Virus record (IMG/VR): IMGVR_UViG_3300031977_001254
Location: 1-57,097 of that record
Source of the DNA: a virus
Direction: 5' to 3' (one strand)
DNA length: 57,097 nt
Position numbers and translations under genes: made by a program. This document shows, in pieces, positions 1 to 7,253 of the stretch. The notes under the pieces were generated by a model. That model made no database searches. It was not told the DNA's origin and worked only from the letters and a program-made list of their open reading frames with translations. Position 1 is the stretch's first letter. Every line of letters begins with the position of its first letter.

Positions 1-1062
1 AAAGAATGGCAGTATCCAAAGTCTGTTGGTCTCGTTTATACTACAGTCACCAAGTTCTTAGGTTTACGTCCATTAGAAGATGAATACGTCGTTATGGGTC
101 TTTCTGCTTACCACGATACTTCGCCAGAATCTAAAGAGATATCTGATTGGTTGATTGCTTGGTGGGATGACCTAGAAGATTTAGCTCCTGAACTTGCTGA
201 AGGTATTCCTATCGGCGATATGGAAAAGTCTCAACGTGAACGGGATAGAATCCAGTTCCGTGAAAGATTGAGAGACCGAGTATTAGCCGTAGAAGATAAA
301 GTTGCTGCTCGTGCGGTTCAAGACTTTGCTGAATATGCGATTATGCAGATTATGACCGAAGCAGCCAAGTATGGTAAGAAGTTATGTTATTCTGGTGGTT
401 GTGCTCAGAACGTTGTAATCAACTCACGCTTGTTTGAATTGTTTGATGAAGTACATATTGCTTGCTCACCTACTGATGCTGGTTCTGGTTTAGGTACAGC
501 TGCTCGCTCTTGGGCAAAAGCTACTGGTAAAGATAAGCTTGATTGGTCACCATATTGTGGTTATAATATCGACCGAGAAATTGATGTTCAAGCTGTTGTT
601 GACCATTTGATGGAGCATAAAGTTTGTGGTATCGCTAACGGTAAAGCCGAGTTTGGTCCACGTGCGTTAGGGAATCGTTCCCTTATCGCTGATGTACGTT
701 ATGATGTAAAAGATACAGTCAACACAATTAAACGTCGCCAGAAGTATCGTCCGTTCGCTCCTGCTATACTAGAAGAACACGCACACGAATACTTTGAAGG
801 TCCGATGAATGAACATATGCAGTTTACTTCTAAAGCGTTACACCCTTATTCATCGGTAACTCACGTTGATGGTACAGCACGTGTTCAGATAGTTAAGAAA
901 GATTGTGAGTCAGTATTCCGTAAGATTATCGAGGAATACTACAAGCGAACAGGAATTCCTATGCTACTAAATACCAGTCTAAACATACGTGGTCGCCCTA
1001 TGGTGAACGACGAACACGACGCTGAGTTGTGGGAACAAAAATACGGTGTGAAGGTATTCTAA
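1..1062 (+). CDS. Carbamoyltransferase, NodU/CmcH family (5' partial)
   Basis: The reading frame is open from base 1, so the start lies upstream of the window; 353 residues remain. The visible part holds the end of the N-terminal domain (EYVVMGLSAYH) and the C-terminal carbamoyltransferase signature: GGCAQNVVINSRLFE, the glycine-rich DAGSGLGTAA, then GKAEFGPRALGNRSLIAD and YRPFAPAILEE. Family members transfer a carbamoyl group from carbamoyl phosphate to a hydroxyl of a sugar or antibiotic precursor. Known copies in marine phages have no proven substrate. The following genes include glycosyltransferases and a radical SAM enzyme, so a role in modifying a sugar, or possibly DNA, is inferred and not shown. 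The next gene starts one base after the stop. Confidence 0.9.
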   Translation, partial: KEWQYPKSVGLVYTTVTKFLGLRPLEDEYVVMGLSAYHDTSPESKEISDWLIAWWDDLEDLAPELAEGIPIGDMEKSQRERDRIQFRERLRDRVLAVEDKVAARAVQDFAEYAIMQIMTEAAKYGKKLCYSGGCAQNVVINSRLFELFDEVHIACSPTDAGSGLGTAARSWAKATGKDKLDWSPYCGYNIDREIDVQAVVDHLMEHKVCGIANGKAEFGPRALGNRSLIADVRYDVKDTVNTIKRRQKYRPFAPAILEEHAHEYFEGPMNEHMQFTSKALHPYSSVTHVDGTARVQIVKKDCESVFRKIIEEYYKRTGIPMLLNTSLNIRGRPMVNDEHDAELWEQKYGVKVF

Positions 1063-1063
1063 A

Positions 1064-1228
1064 ATGAGTCATCTGAAGGAAATTGATTTGAGCTACTTAG
1101 AGCATCTAAGACGTGCTTGGACAATCTCCTTCGTCTCCTTTGTCCATGGAGTACTACCATGGGTTTGGGAAACCAAGACAAAAGAATTGGTTAATGGTGA
1201 TCCAAAAGACTTTAAGGTGAAGAAATGA
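1064..1228 (+). CDS. Small DUF6356-like phage protein (54 aa)
   Basis: A 54-residue ORF starts one base after the carbamoyltransferase stop and overlaps the next start codon (AAATGACT, ATG at 1225, TGA at 1226-1228), a typical translationally coupled arrangement. The protein begins MSHLKEIDLSYLEHLRRAW, has a short hydrophobic middle (TISFVSFVHGVLPWVW) and a charged end. The pattern 'YxEHLRxAW...HGxLPW' resembles small proteins of marine phages grouped as DUF6356; I assign this from memory of the pattern. The function is unknown. The hydrophobic middle could be a membrane-associated helix. Confidence 0.65.
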   Translation: MSHLKEIDLSYLEHLRRAWTISFVSFVHGVLPWVWETKTKELVNGDPKDFKVKK

Positions 1229-1551
1229 CTGAAGAAGTGCAAGCAGTAAAACGTAAAGTAGAACTTGAATTAGAGTTTGATACTACACAGAAAGAACAAC
1301 TAGAAAATAGATTTCAAGTTATGTTGGAATTGGCAGAAGCGGTCGATGCGTGGCGTATCTTCCCTCGTGCCTTTATTACAGTCTATATTGTATTATTATA
1401 TCAAACTGTAAATTGGTTTATGACATTAGCTGAACCTAATACAGCACAGGCTGGATTAATATCTGTTGTGGTAGGTGCTGGTGCTGCTTGGTTTGGCTTA
1501 TATGCGAATACAGGTTCTGGAAGACAACTAAAAAAACTCACTAAAGGTTAA
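1225..1551 (+). CDS. Small membrane protein with two TM segments
   Basis: A 108-residue protein with a charged N-terminal half that may form a helix (about residues 1-40, ending VMLELAEAVDAW). Two hydrophobic segments follow, around residues 46-68 (RAFITVYIVLLYQTVNWF) and 75-95 (AGLISVVVGAGAAWFGLYA), then a basic tail. This layout is common among marine phage holin or holin-accessory proteins, but a clearer 3-TM holin lies at 5110. It overlaps the preceding small gene by 4 bases and ends 1 base before the next start, so all appear to be one transcription unit. Holin function is a guess; membrane location is well supported. Confidence 0.7.
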   Translation: MTEEVQAVKRKVELELEFDTTQKEQLENRFQVMLELAEAVDAWRIFPRAFITVYIVLLYQTVNWFMTLAEPNTAQAGLISVVVGAGAAWFGLYANTGSGRQLKKLTKG

Positions 1552-1552
1552 C

Positions 1553-2428
1553 ATGAACAGAGAAAAGGTGAGTTGGCGTGGCACTCCTGGAGTCGGCGAC
1601 TTCATGTGGGCACTTAACTCTTGTTATACTTATGCAATGAAACAAGATGTATATGTAGAGCTAGAAATGCATTGGGAACATTCAGAAGATTATTATCATC
1701 ATTTTGAAGACCCAGAAACTATAATTGAACGTATGGAATACGTCCATAACTTCTACGTGAATAAAGAACGAGTAGAAGTAAGTCATGTTTTCAATTCAAC
1801 TGGAAGATACACAGACTGGAAATATGATGACGATGTTGTGCTAGAAGCAGATGGAAATAAACGTGTATCAGCTCGCTCAGGAAACAAACCAAAGAATCGG
1901 TTCTGGTTTGAATCTGGAGCATATGATGATTTAGATGGGACACCAGTTCCTAATAATCATGGGATATTCAGAGAAAGCGCTTTTCAACCAACAGCTAGGA
2001 AGCGTATCGTAATATGGACCCCTAATCAAAACGCAGAAGCACCAAGGACATGGAAAAGAATGTTTACCTTCCGTGATTGGAGAATGTTGATTAATGAGCT
2101 AAAAGATAAAGGATTTGAAGTTCACGAAATATCTTATCGCACCCCGATACGTGAAGCAATGTATTTAATCTCAACAGCTCGTATGTGTATCTGTTATGAT
2201 GGGATGTGGCACTATATGGCAAAAAACTTTGCCCGTCCTATGGCTGTGATTAGCCCAGAAGGAGTTACTATATATCATACTCCAAATGCTTTAAGGTGTC
2301 ATCCATTAGATACTGAGGAATTGAATATCTGGTGGTGGATGGATCACTTTAAAGACTTTTTAGGGCACAGTAAAATAAAAGCAATGAAATACGAAAAAAC
2401 TATGAGAGAACTTTATGGAACTGACTAG
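1553..2428 (+). CDS. Glycosyltransferase-like protein (GT9-type C-terminal half)
   Basis: A 291-residue protein. The N-terminal part starts with GTPGVGDFMWALNSCY, like the G-x-G-D loop of heptosyltransferase-type GT-B enzymes. The C-terminal half contains RIVIWTPNQNAEAPRTWKR, then WRMLINELKDKGFEV and a Rossmann-like tail (LISTARMCICYDGMWHYMA, then RPMAVISPEG), matching the nucleotide-sugar-binding half of GT family 9. The predicted job is sugar transfer or sugar-nucleotide binding in the cytoplasm. It lies in a run of glycosyl genes and overlaps the next gene by 14 bases. The family placement rests on motif layout only, because the first half is divergent. Confidence 0.6.
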   Translation: MNREKVSWRGTPGVGDFMWALNSCYTYAMKQDVYVELEMHWEHSEDYYHHFEDPETIIERMEYVHNFYVNKERVEVSHVFNSTGRYTDWKYDDDVVLEADGNKRVSARSGNKPKNRFWFESGAYDDLDGTPVPNNHGIFRESAFQPTARKRIVIWTPNQNAEAPRTWKRMFTFRDWRMLINELKDKGFEVHEISYRTPIREAMYLISTARMCICYDGMWHYMAKNFARPMAVISPEGVTIYHTPNALRCHPLDTEELNIWWWMDHFKDFLGHSKIKAMKYEKTMRELYGTD

Positions 2429-3407
2429 AGAAACATTTCACATTGATCGAGCAGTAATTGAAGTTGCGGGTGGATGTAACTATTCTTGCTCTATGTGTCC
2501 ACAGGACCTTAGAGAAGGCGGTCGCGATAAGCGATTCCGTCGTATTATGAAGCTAGATGAATTTGAGAAATACGTAGCAGATTGTGCTCAGCATGGTTTA
2601 CGAGTAGTAAACTTAGATGGCTCAGGTGAAGCTACTATGGCAAAGAACTTACCTGAGTATATCAAAGTCGTTAAGAAGTATGGCGCTCAGGCTATCATCT
2701 TCTCTAACGGGTTTAAGATGGAAGGTCAATATATGAAGGACTGCGTCGATGCTGGCTTAGACTTTTATAGATTCTCTTTCATCGGATCTACTGGTGAAGA
2801 TTATACGAAGTGGATGTATAACAGCATCGGAGGAGCTTATGAAAAAATCAAACAGAACATCAAGGATATGGTGGCATACGTCGAGGAGAGCGGAGCGGAT
2901 TGCACGGTTGCGACATATCACCTCATTACGGACAACGAGAAGATTGAACAAGAACTAGAGCAATACAAAGCGCTAGTTAATGAGCTTGGTGTTAAGACTG
3001 AGATCTGGAAAATGCATAACTGGTCTGGCGTCTATGATATTGGCGATAACGCTCGTACAGGTAACACTAAGACGTGTGGACGTCCGTTCTCTCCTGACCT
3101 AGTAATACGTGCTGGTGGTATGGAAAAGGGTAAGACAGGCGCTGTACACCCTTGCTGTCAGGTGCTAGGTCAAGACGAGAATGCAGTACTAGGTCACGCA
3201 TCTGAAGAATCAGTTATTGATATCTTCTTTGGTGAAGAGTATGAAGCGTTACGTGAAGGTCATCGTACAGGAAACTATCCTGACTATTGTAAGACTTGTG
3301 ACTTCTTGATTGATGATCCTGAGACGTTAGTCTACAGCAATCATGATCGAGACTTACACAAGATGATGGGAACTAACTTCTCACTTGATGACTTTAGACC
3401 TGACTGA
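2415..3407 (+). CDS. Radical SAM protein with SPASM-like C-terminus
   Basis: A 330-residue protein with the radical SAM cluster motif CNYSCSMC (Cys21, Cys25, Cys28), which binds a 4Fe-4S cluster and S-adenosylmethionine. Further TIM-barrel features are LDGSGEATMAKNL (the GE motif region) and IIFSNGFKM. The C-terminal part has more cysteines (CGRPFSPDLVIRAGG, HPCCQVLGQ, CKTCDFL), the layout of a SPASM auxiliary-cluster domain. Relatives act on peptides, sugars or cofactors; the substrate here is unknown. It starts inside the preceding gene (14-base overlap) and is followed by a strong terminator, so it closes the first operon of the window. Confidence 0.88.
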   Translation: MELTRETFHIDRAVIEVAGGCNYSCSMCPQDLREGGRDKRFRRIMKLDEFEKYVADCAQHGLRVVNLDGSGEATMAKNLPEYIKVVKKYGAQAIIFSNGFKMEGQYMKDCVDAGLDFYRFSFIGSTGEDYTKWMYNSIGGAYEKIKQNIKDMVAYVEESGADCTVATYHLITDNEKIEQELEQYKALVNELGVKTEIWKMHNWSGVYDIGDNARTGNTKTCGRPFSPDLVIRAGGMEKGKTGAVHPCCQVLGQDENAVLGHASEESVIDIFFGEEYEALREGHRTGNYPDYCKTCDFLIDDPETLVYSNHDRDLHKMMGTNFSLDDFRPD

Positions 3408-3424
3408 TTAAAATACTACGTAAT

Positions 3425-3451
3425 AAAGGCAGACTTGGTTCTGCCTTTTTT
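3425..3451 (+). terminator. Rho-independent terminator after the radical SAM gene
   Basis: The stem AAGGCAGA (3426-3433) pairs with TCTGCCTT (3440-3447) around a 6-base loop and runs into a T tract to 3451. It lies 18 bases after the stop codon at 3407. Confidence 0.88.
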
Positions 3452-3470
3452 ATGTCTAAGAGTTTCCCTA

Positions 3471-3478
3471 TATAAAGT
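3471..3478 (+). promoter_or_regulatory. T4 late-like promoter (TATAAAGT variant)
   Basis: TATAAAGT differs from the T4 late consensus TATAAATA in its last two positions. It lies between the terminator and the GroES-like gene, with a predicted transcript start near 3484, 18 bases before the ATG. The position is good, but the match is imperfect. Confidence 0.45.
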
Positions 3479-3501
3479 ACAAATTAATTATAGGATGAAC
3501 G

Positions 3502-3768
3502 ATGAAAGTTTTACATAATAATGTACTCGTGACGCAAGATACTCAAAAGGAAACCACTACAGCAAGTGGACTTATTATCTCTGGAGCAAAACCAACTGGA
3601 CATAAACCTGCAAAGGTGATTGGTATGAGCATGGAAGTTGCTCAGATAGGCACACTCTCTGCAGGGAATACCGTTATATTTGATTGGGGTAATGCCATTG
3701 CAGTTGAGCTTGACGGCGTACAATGCGCTGTAATAGACTATGACGAGATAAAGCTTATACTAGATTGA
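3502..3768 (+). CDS. GroES-like co-chaperonin (T4 gp31 functional analogue)
   Basis: An 88-residue protein with the Cpn10 layout. It begins MKVLHNNVLVTQDTQKETTT, followed by the mobile-loop region TASGLIISGAKPTGHKPAKV. Next come the beta-barrel core GTLSAGNTVIFDWGNAIAVE and the closing strand YDEIKLIL. Cpn10 proteins cap GroEL. T4 gp31 replaces GroES to fold the major capsid protein, so the same role is inferred here. The length is close to GroES (97) and shorter than T4 gp31 (111). It stands behind its own promoter and terminator, and the next gene begins one base after its stop. Confidence 0.82.
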   Translation: MKVLHNNVLVTQDTQKETTTASGLIISGAKPTGHKPAKVIGMSMEVAQIGTLSAGNTVIFDWGNAIAVELDGVQCAVIDYDEIKLILD

Positions 3769-3769
3769 T

Positions 3770-4423
3770 ATGAAGTATTTTGTAATTACTATACCACACC
3801 ACAAAGGTTCGCGAGAGAATGCCGAACGGTGTATTGAATCAGGCAAACGTTATGGCATTGACATACAAACGTTTGATGCTATTACTCCAGAGACCCATGA
3901 CGTAGAAGGCATATTCAGACAACAAGGTATTTCTACCAGTAATTTCTCTACGAAGTATTCTAGGTGGGAAAATGTGTTGGCGTGTTTCTTATCGCACTAC
4001 ACGTTATGGATGTCATGCGTTAATAATAAAACAGAAGCATACACTATATTTGAACATGACGCTGTCATAAATTCACCTCTCCCATCTAAACCACCTATGT
4101 TTGTTGGCACGTTTGGAAAACCTTCATATGGTAAGTATATTACTCCATCACATTTAGGTTGGGATAGTCTAACATCTAAACCATACTTCCCTGGAGCGCA
4201 TGCATACACAGTTACAACAATGGGTGCTAAGATGCTAGTGGAAGCAGCAAAAGAAGAGGCATGCACGCCAGACCTCTTTCTTAACCGACGTAGATTTCCA
4301 TGGCTGCAGGAATTTTATCCATGGTGTGCGTATGTAGATGATTCGTTTAGTACAATCCAGAAAGTAGAAGGATGTTTGGCAAAACATAACTTTAGTTCAG
4401 AATTTGAATATTTGGAGCAATAA
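3770..4423 (+). CDS. Glycosyltransferase family 25-like protein
   Basis: A 217-residue protein that opens with KYFVITIPHHKGSRENAERC, the usual GT25 (LPS biosynthesis) start. It continues with GIDIQTFDAITPE, NVLACFLSHYTLWM and the acidic strand TIFEHDAVI (an E-H-D form of the E-x-D catalytic motif). Later GAHAYTVTTMGAKMLVEAA matches the family's 'AYxIS..GAxKLL' block. GT25 enzymes add galactose or similar sugars to lipooligosaccharide or proteins. Its TAATG junction (1-base overlap) with the next glycosyltransferase implies coupled expression. The substrate cannot be inferred. Confidence 0.82.
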   Translation: MKYFVITIPHHKGSRENAERCIESGKRYGIDIQTFDAITPETHDVEGIFRQQGISTSNFSTKYSRWENVLACFLSHYTLWMSCVNNKTEAYTIFEHDAVINSPLPSKPPMFVGTFGKPSYGKYITPSHLGWDSLTSKPYFPGAHAYTVTTMGAKMLVEAAKEEACTPDLFLNRRRFPWLQEFYPWCAYVDDSFSTIQKVEGCLAKHNFSSEFEYLEQ

Positions 4424-5100
4424 TGGTTAATGTAGTATGTGTATTCTCTGGTACAAAATTCAGCAAGGATTATGTTTATAATCTAAAGAATGCGGTTGAA
4501 CGTAATACAACAGTCCCACACAGATTCATCTGTCTATCAGATTTAAACACTGAATTACCTGGAATTGATACAATGCAATTAAAGCCTGGATATTCTGGTT
4601 GGTGGAACAAAATACAATTGTTTGATGGTAGATTGAAAGGGCAGGTTGTCTACCTTGATCTTGATACTCTGATTACAGGTAACATAGACTGGTTACTAAA
4701 TCACAGAGGATTCTTCGCAGGCATTGAAGACCTAGGAGCAATCAACTCTCATCAACCATGGCTCAAAGGTAGATTACAAAGTGGCATTTTATCTTTTAAC
4801 GCAGACCAATTTGGTTGGGTTTGGACAGACTTCATATTATCAATATCAAGTGTTATGAAAACACACAGAGGTGATGGTGAATATCTCAACTCTCTAATCA
4901 CTAAAAGAGAGTTGCTTCAAAATATATATCCGGACGCTATAAAATCTTATAAGTACCAAGTATATCCTGACAATATTGGGAATGCGTCTATCGTGTGTTT
5001 TCACGGCAGACCAAGCATCATTCAATCAATGTCAGAAACGATTACAACACCCAAAGCTGTATATGAACCTCAGCTTTGGGTTAAAGAATATTGGAAATAG
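4423..5100 (+). CDS. GT8-like glycosyltransferase (GT-A fold)
   Basis: A 225-residue protein starting VNVVCVFSGTKFSKDYVYNL. It has WWNKIQLFD followed by GQVVYLDLDTLITGNID, where DLDT is the DxD motif that binds the metal and nucleotide-sugar in GT-A enzymes. The later PDNIGNASIVCFHGRP is typical of the family 8-like C-terminal His block (here FHGRP). Predicted to transfer a sugar in the cytoplasm. It is the second of a coupled glycosyltransferase pair and ends 9 bases before the holin gene, preceded by a GGAG ribosome-binding site. Confidence 0.8.
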   Translation: MVNVVCVFSGTKFSKDYVYNLKNAVERNTTVPHRFICLSDLNTELPGIDTMQLKPGYSGWWNKIQLFDGRLKGQVVYLDLDTLITGNIDWLLNHRGFFAGIEDLGAINSHQPWLKGRLQSGILSFNADQFGWVWTDFILSISSVMKTHRGDGEYLNSLITKRELLQNIYPDAIKSYKYQVYPDNIGNASIVCFHGRPSIIQSMSETITTPKAVYEPQLWVKEYWK

Positions 5101-5109
5101 GAGTAAATT

Positions 5110-5577
5110 ATGATCAGTGGATTAATTGGTTCTTTGCTTGGGTTCGGTTCTTCCGTTGTCCCAGCAATAACAGACCACTTCAAATCAAAGCGACAATATG
5201 AATTTGAGTTGGCCAAGATGGATAAAGTTGCTGAGTTAACAGCAAAAGGTTATGACCAAGAAATTAAACGATTCCAAGAAATGGGATTACACGAAGAACA
5301 ACAAGCGTTATTGCGACACGATACTGCTATCTCTGAAGGAACTGGCTTTATGTCAGCACTACAGAAGTCAGTACGACCAGTAATAACATACGCATTCTTT
5401 ATTCTATTTGCCACAATAGAGTTAATGCTATTAAGAGAAGCATTAAATGGTGGTATGGAATTAACTGATGCATTATTAATATTGTGGGATGAGGACACAG
5501 AAGCAATCTTTGCTGCGGTAGTATCATTCTGGTTTGGTTCACGAGCTATAGAAAAGGCTAGAGGAAGAACATTATGA
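5110..5577 (+). CDS. Holin, GTA 3-TM type
   Basis: A 155-residue protein whose layout matches the 'holin of 3TMs' family (GTA_holin_3TM). It has a hydrophobic N-terminus (MISGLIGSLLGFGSSVV), a long charged helix (about 22-80), then SVRPVITYAFFILFATIELM and, near the end, WDEDTEAIFAAVVSFWFGSR with a basic tail. Holins open the inner membrane at the end of infection so that lytic enzymes escape. It has a clear GGAG ribosome-binding site and overlaps the next gene by 4 bases. No endolysin is recognisable next to it. Confidence 0.8.
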   Translation: MISGLIGSLLGFGSSVVPAITDHFKSKRQYEFELAKMDKVAELTAKGYDQEIKRFQEMGLHEEQQALLRHDTAISEGTGFMSALQKSVRPVITYAFFILFATIELMLLREALNGGMELTDALLILWDEDTEAIFAAVVSFWFGSRAIEKARGRTL

Positions 5578-5774
5578 GAGAACAAATTTTAGAAACACTT
5601 AGGTCTCATGCGGTTGGTAAAATCAATAAGCATAAGATGAACGTTGAAATATACTTAGCTAATCCAGTAGGTATTGGCGAGCATTCAGACTTAATGGAAT
5701 CAATTGAAGTTGAATTGAAAGCTATTTCTGAGTATGAAGACCAGCTTGAAGTGTTATCAAAGTATTTCGGTTAG
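5574..5774 (+). CDS. Small conserved phage protein (66 aa)
   Basis: A 66-residue, mostly helical protein starting MREQILETLRSHAVGKINKH, with LANPVGIGEHSDLMESIEVE in the middle and a coiled end (ELKAISEYEDQLEVLSKYF). It overlaps the holin gene by 4 bases (ATGA). Similar short proteins ('...NPVGIGEHxD...') accompany lysis or structural genes in marine T4-like phages, as I recall. No function is known. Confidence 0.75.
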   Translation: MREQILETLRSHAVGKINKHKMNVEIYLANPVGIGEHSDLMESIEVELKAISEYEDQLEVLSKYFG

Positions 5775-5778
5775 TAAG

Positions 5779-6120
5779 ATGTATGAATATAATTGTAAAG
5801 TTCTTAGAGTCGTTGACGGTGATACTGTCGACGTTGATATTGACCTTGGCTTTTCTGTTGTCCTTCGTAATCAGCGTATTCGTTTACTTGGCATTGATGC
5901 TCCTGAGTCTCGTACTCGTGACCTTGAAGAAAAGAAGTTGGGTAAAAACGCCACCAGATTCCTTGAGGGCATCTTGGGAGAAACATGTATCCTCAGAACA
6001 ACGCTTGACAAAAAGGGAAAATACGGACGAATCTTAGGGACGTTGTATGACAATCCTTATGATATCAGTATTAATGAACAGATGGTCCAAGCAGGACACG
6101 CAACGTGGTATGAGTCATGA
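5779..6120 (+). CDS. Thermonuclease (staphylococcal nuclease homologue)
   Basis: A 113-residue nuclease with the SNase motif set: VLRVVDGDTVDVDIDLGF, IRLLGIDAPESRT (the metal/catalytic Arg and Asp positions), KYGRILGTLYD, and the C-terminal NEQMVQAGHATWY. SNase-fold enzymes cut DNA and RNA with calcium. I chose the ATG at 5779 because the family begins just before Y-x-x-x-V-x-x-V-x-D-G-D; an upstream in-frame ATG at 5734 lies inside the previous gene. No signal peptide is seen, so it acts in the host cytoplasm, perhaps in host DNA breakdown. It overlaps the next gene by 4 bases. Confidence 0.9.
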   Translation: MYEYNCKVLRVVDGDTVDVDIDLGFSVVLRNQRIRLLGIDAPESRTRDLEEKKLGKNATRFLEGILGETCILRTTLDKKGKYGRILGTLYDNPYDISINEQMVQAGHATWYES

Positions 6121-6464
6121 AAAAGATATTAGCTATAGCCATAGTTCTACTTACTATAAGTTGTACAGACGCAGATAAAAGTACTGGTATAGAAGGCACT
6201 CATGATGTAAGTTCTGATGCATTTACAATAGTAGTACACGTATTTGATACTAAAAATGAAATGTGGAAAAGACTTAAAGAAGAAGGACTAGACCGAAGAA
6301 AGGTTGAAGGTAAAGCAGCATGGACTATTTCCAGAGATATGTCACAGCTTTATGGTTGCGATATATATGTGACAAAGCCAAAAACTGTAAATGACAGTAA
6401 CACAATGGAGACTTGGGGGCATGAGTTAGCCCATTGTGTATACGGAACATATCACCCTGAGTAG
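6117..6464 (+). CDS. Putative lipoprotein with HExxH zinc-protease motif
   Basis: A 115-residue protein with a lipoprotein-type signal: KK, a hydrophobic core (ILAIAIVLLTIS) and Cys16 as the likely lipidated residue. The -3 residue is Thr, which is not the favoured Leu. Near the C-terminus WGHELAHCVYGTYH holds HELAH, the zinc-binding HExxH of metallopeptidases, with a later His in the same stretch. It therefore looks like a small zinc protease anchored to a membrane facing the periplasm. It follows the holin and nuclease genes, so a lysis or envelope role is possible but unproven. Confidence 0.75.
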   Translation: MKKILAIAIVLLTISCTDADKSTGIEGTHDVSSDAFTIVVHVFDTKNEMWKRLKEEGLDRRKVEGKAAWTISRDMSQLYGCDIYVTKPKTVNDSNTMETWGHELAHCVYGTYHPE

Positions 6465-6471
6465 GAAATTT

Positions 6472-7119
6472 ATGAGAGTTAATGTATTAGGAAACGGAGA
6501 TCACTGGAAGCTTTATAAGCGAGGAACGGAAGGGAAGCTATTAGTATGCAACGCGCCACCAATATCGCTTGATTCGTCAGAAGTCTATGCTACTTGTATG
6601 GTAGACTTTAAAATGATGAAAGCTTTACAAGAAGGTAAAAGCGATCTTGGTAAGTATGATTGGGTTCTCGGCACGCGCCCACGTAAGTGGATGGAAATGC
6701 AGCCGACATTCTATTTGAAGTATTCGCAGAACATTAAGGGATTTCATAAACACGTTCCGACGTATGCTCAGCTTCCAGGACACACTTTAGCTCAAGCAGC
6801 GACTAACTATTCTTGTGGTCATATGGCGGTAGACTATGCTTGTCGTACTATGAAAGCTACAGAGGTTCACTTGTATGGCTTCGATTCTATGTTTGATATG
6901 AATCTTAAAAGTCATACAGATAACTTTTTACAGAGTGACCGAAGCGCATTAAACACGCATCGTATGGCAAGTAACTGGCGACCTATTTGGCACAAATTCT
7001 TCAGAGAGTTTGACAAAGTACAATTTTTCATATATCATAGTCACGATGGTTTGAAGTTCAAAGCACCTGATAATGTAACTGTTATTGTTGAGGAAATTAA
7101 GAGTGAAGAAAGTAATTGA
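6472..7119 (+). CDS. Sialyltransferase-like / Rossmann glycosyl protein
   Basis: A 215-residue protein; the ATG at 6472 has a good upstream AGGAA, whereas an in-frame ATG at 6436 would lie inside the lipoprotein gene. It starts MRVNVLGNGDHWKLY (a G-N-G nucleotide-binding turn) and has CNAPPISL, YDWVLGTRPRKW, and SCGHMAVDYACRTMKATEVH followed by LYGFDSMFD. This motif order (GxG, NxP, DxxLGTR, SGxMAxxxA, ExxLYGFD) is that of bacterial and phage sialyltransferase-like or DUF115-like proteins. The substrate is unknown. It extends the sugar cassette. Confidence 0.6.
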   Translation: MRVNVLGNGDHWKLYKRGTEGKLLVCNAPPISLDSSEVYATCMVDFKMMKALQEGKSDLGKYDWVLGTRPRKWMEMQPTFYLKYSQNIKGFHKHVPTYAQLPGHTLAQAATNYSCGHMAVDYACRTMKATEVHLYGFDSMFDMNLKSHTDNFLQSDRSALNTHRMASNWRPIWHKFFREFDKVQFFIYHSHDGLKFKAPDNVTVIVEEIKSEESN

Positions 7120-7222
7120 TTTTGTTAAGCTAACCGCGATTGATTTTAAAACGTGTTGGGAGTATTATCCTAACGTTATAATCTGGATGGGTGTGGTAGC
7201 GATCATTGCATTAGCAATATAA
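7103..7222 (+). CDS. Tiny single-TM protein (39 aa, GTG start)
   Basis: An ORF with a GTG start at 7103, overlapping the previous gene by 17 bases and preceded by GAGGAAA about 8 bases upstream. It encodes VKKVIDFVKLTAIDFKTCWE followed by a hydrophobic segment (NVIIWMGVVAIIALAI) that reaches the C-terminus. It looks like a small tail-anchored membrane peptide. Support is the ribosome-binding site, the coupling and the intact hydrophobic helix running up to the terminator. Length alone is not convincing. Confidence 0.5.
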   Translation: MKKVIDFVKLTAIDFKTCWEYYPNVIIWMGVVAIIALAI

Positions 7223-7225
7223 AAA

Positions 7226-7246
7226 AAGGGAGCGTTTAGCTCCCTT
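7226..7246. terminator. Bidirectional terminator between convergent genes
   Basis: AAGGGAGC (7226-7233) pairs perfectly with GCTCCCTT (7239-7246) around GTTTA. Runs of A before and T after allow termination in both directions. It lies between the plus-strand sugar/lysis cassette and the minus-strand gene ending at 7254. Confidence 0.9.
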
Positions 7247-7253
7247 CTTGTTT

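Noticed and set aside
5734-5778. Longer start for the thermonuclease
   Set aside because: It would lie inside the preceding gene and add residues (KTSLKCYQSISVSK) that do not look like the family; ATG 5779 is the natural start.
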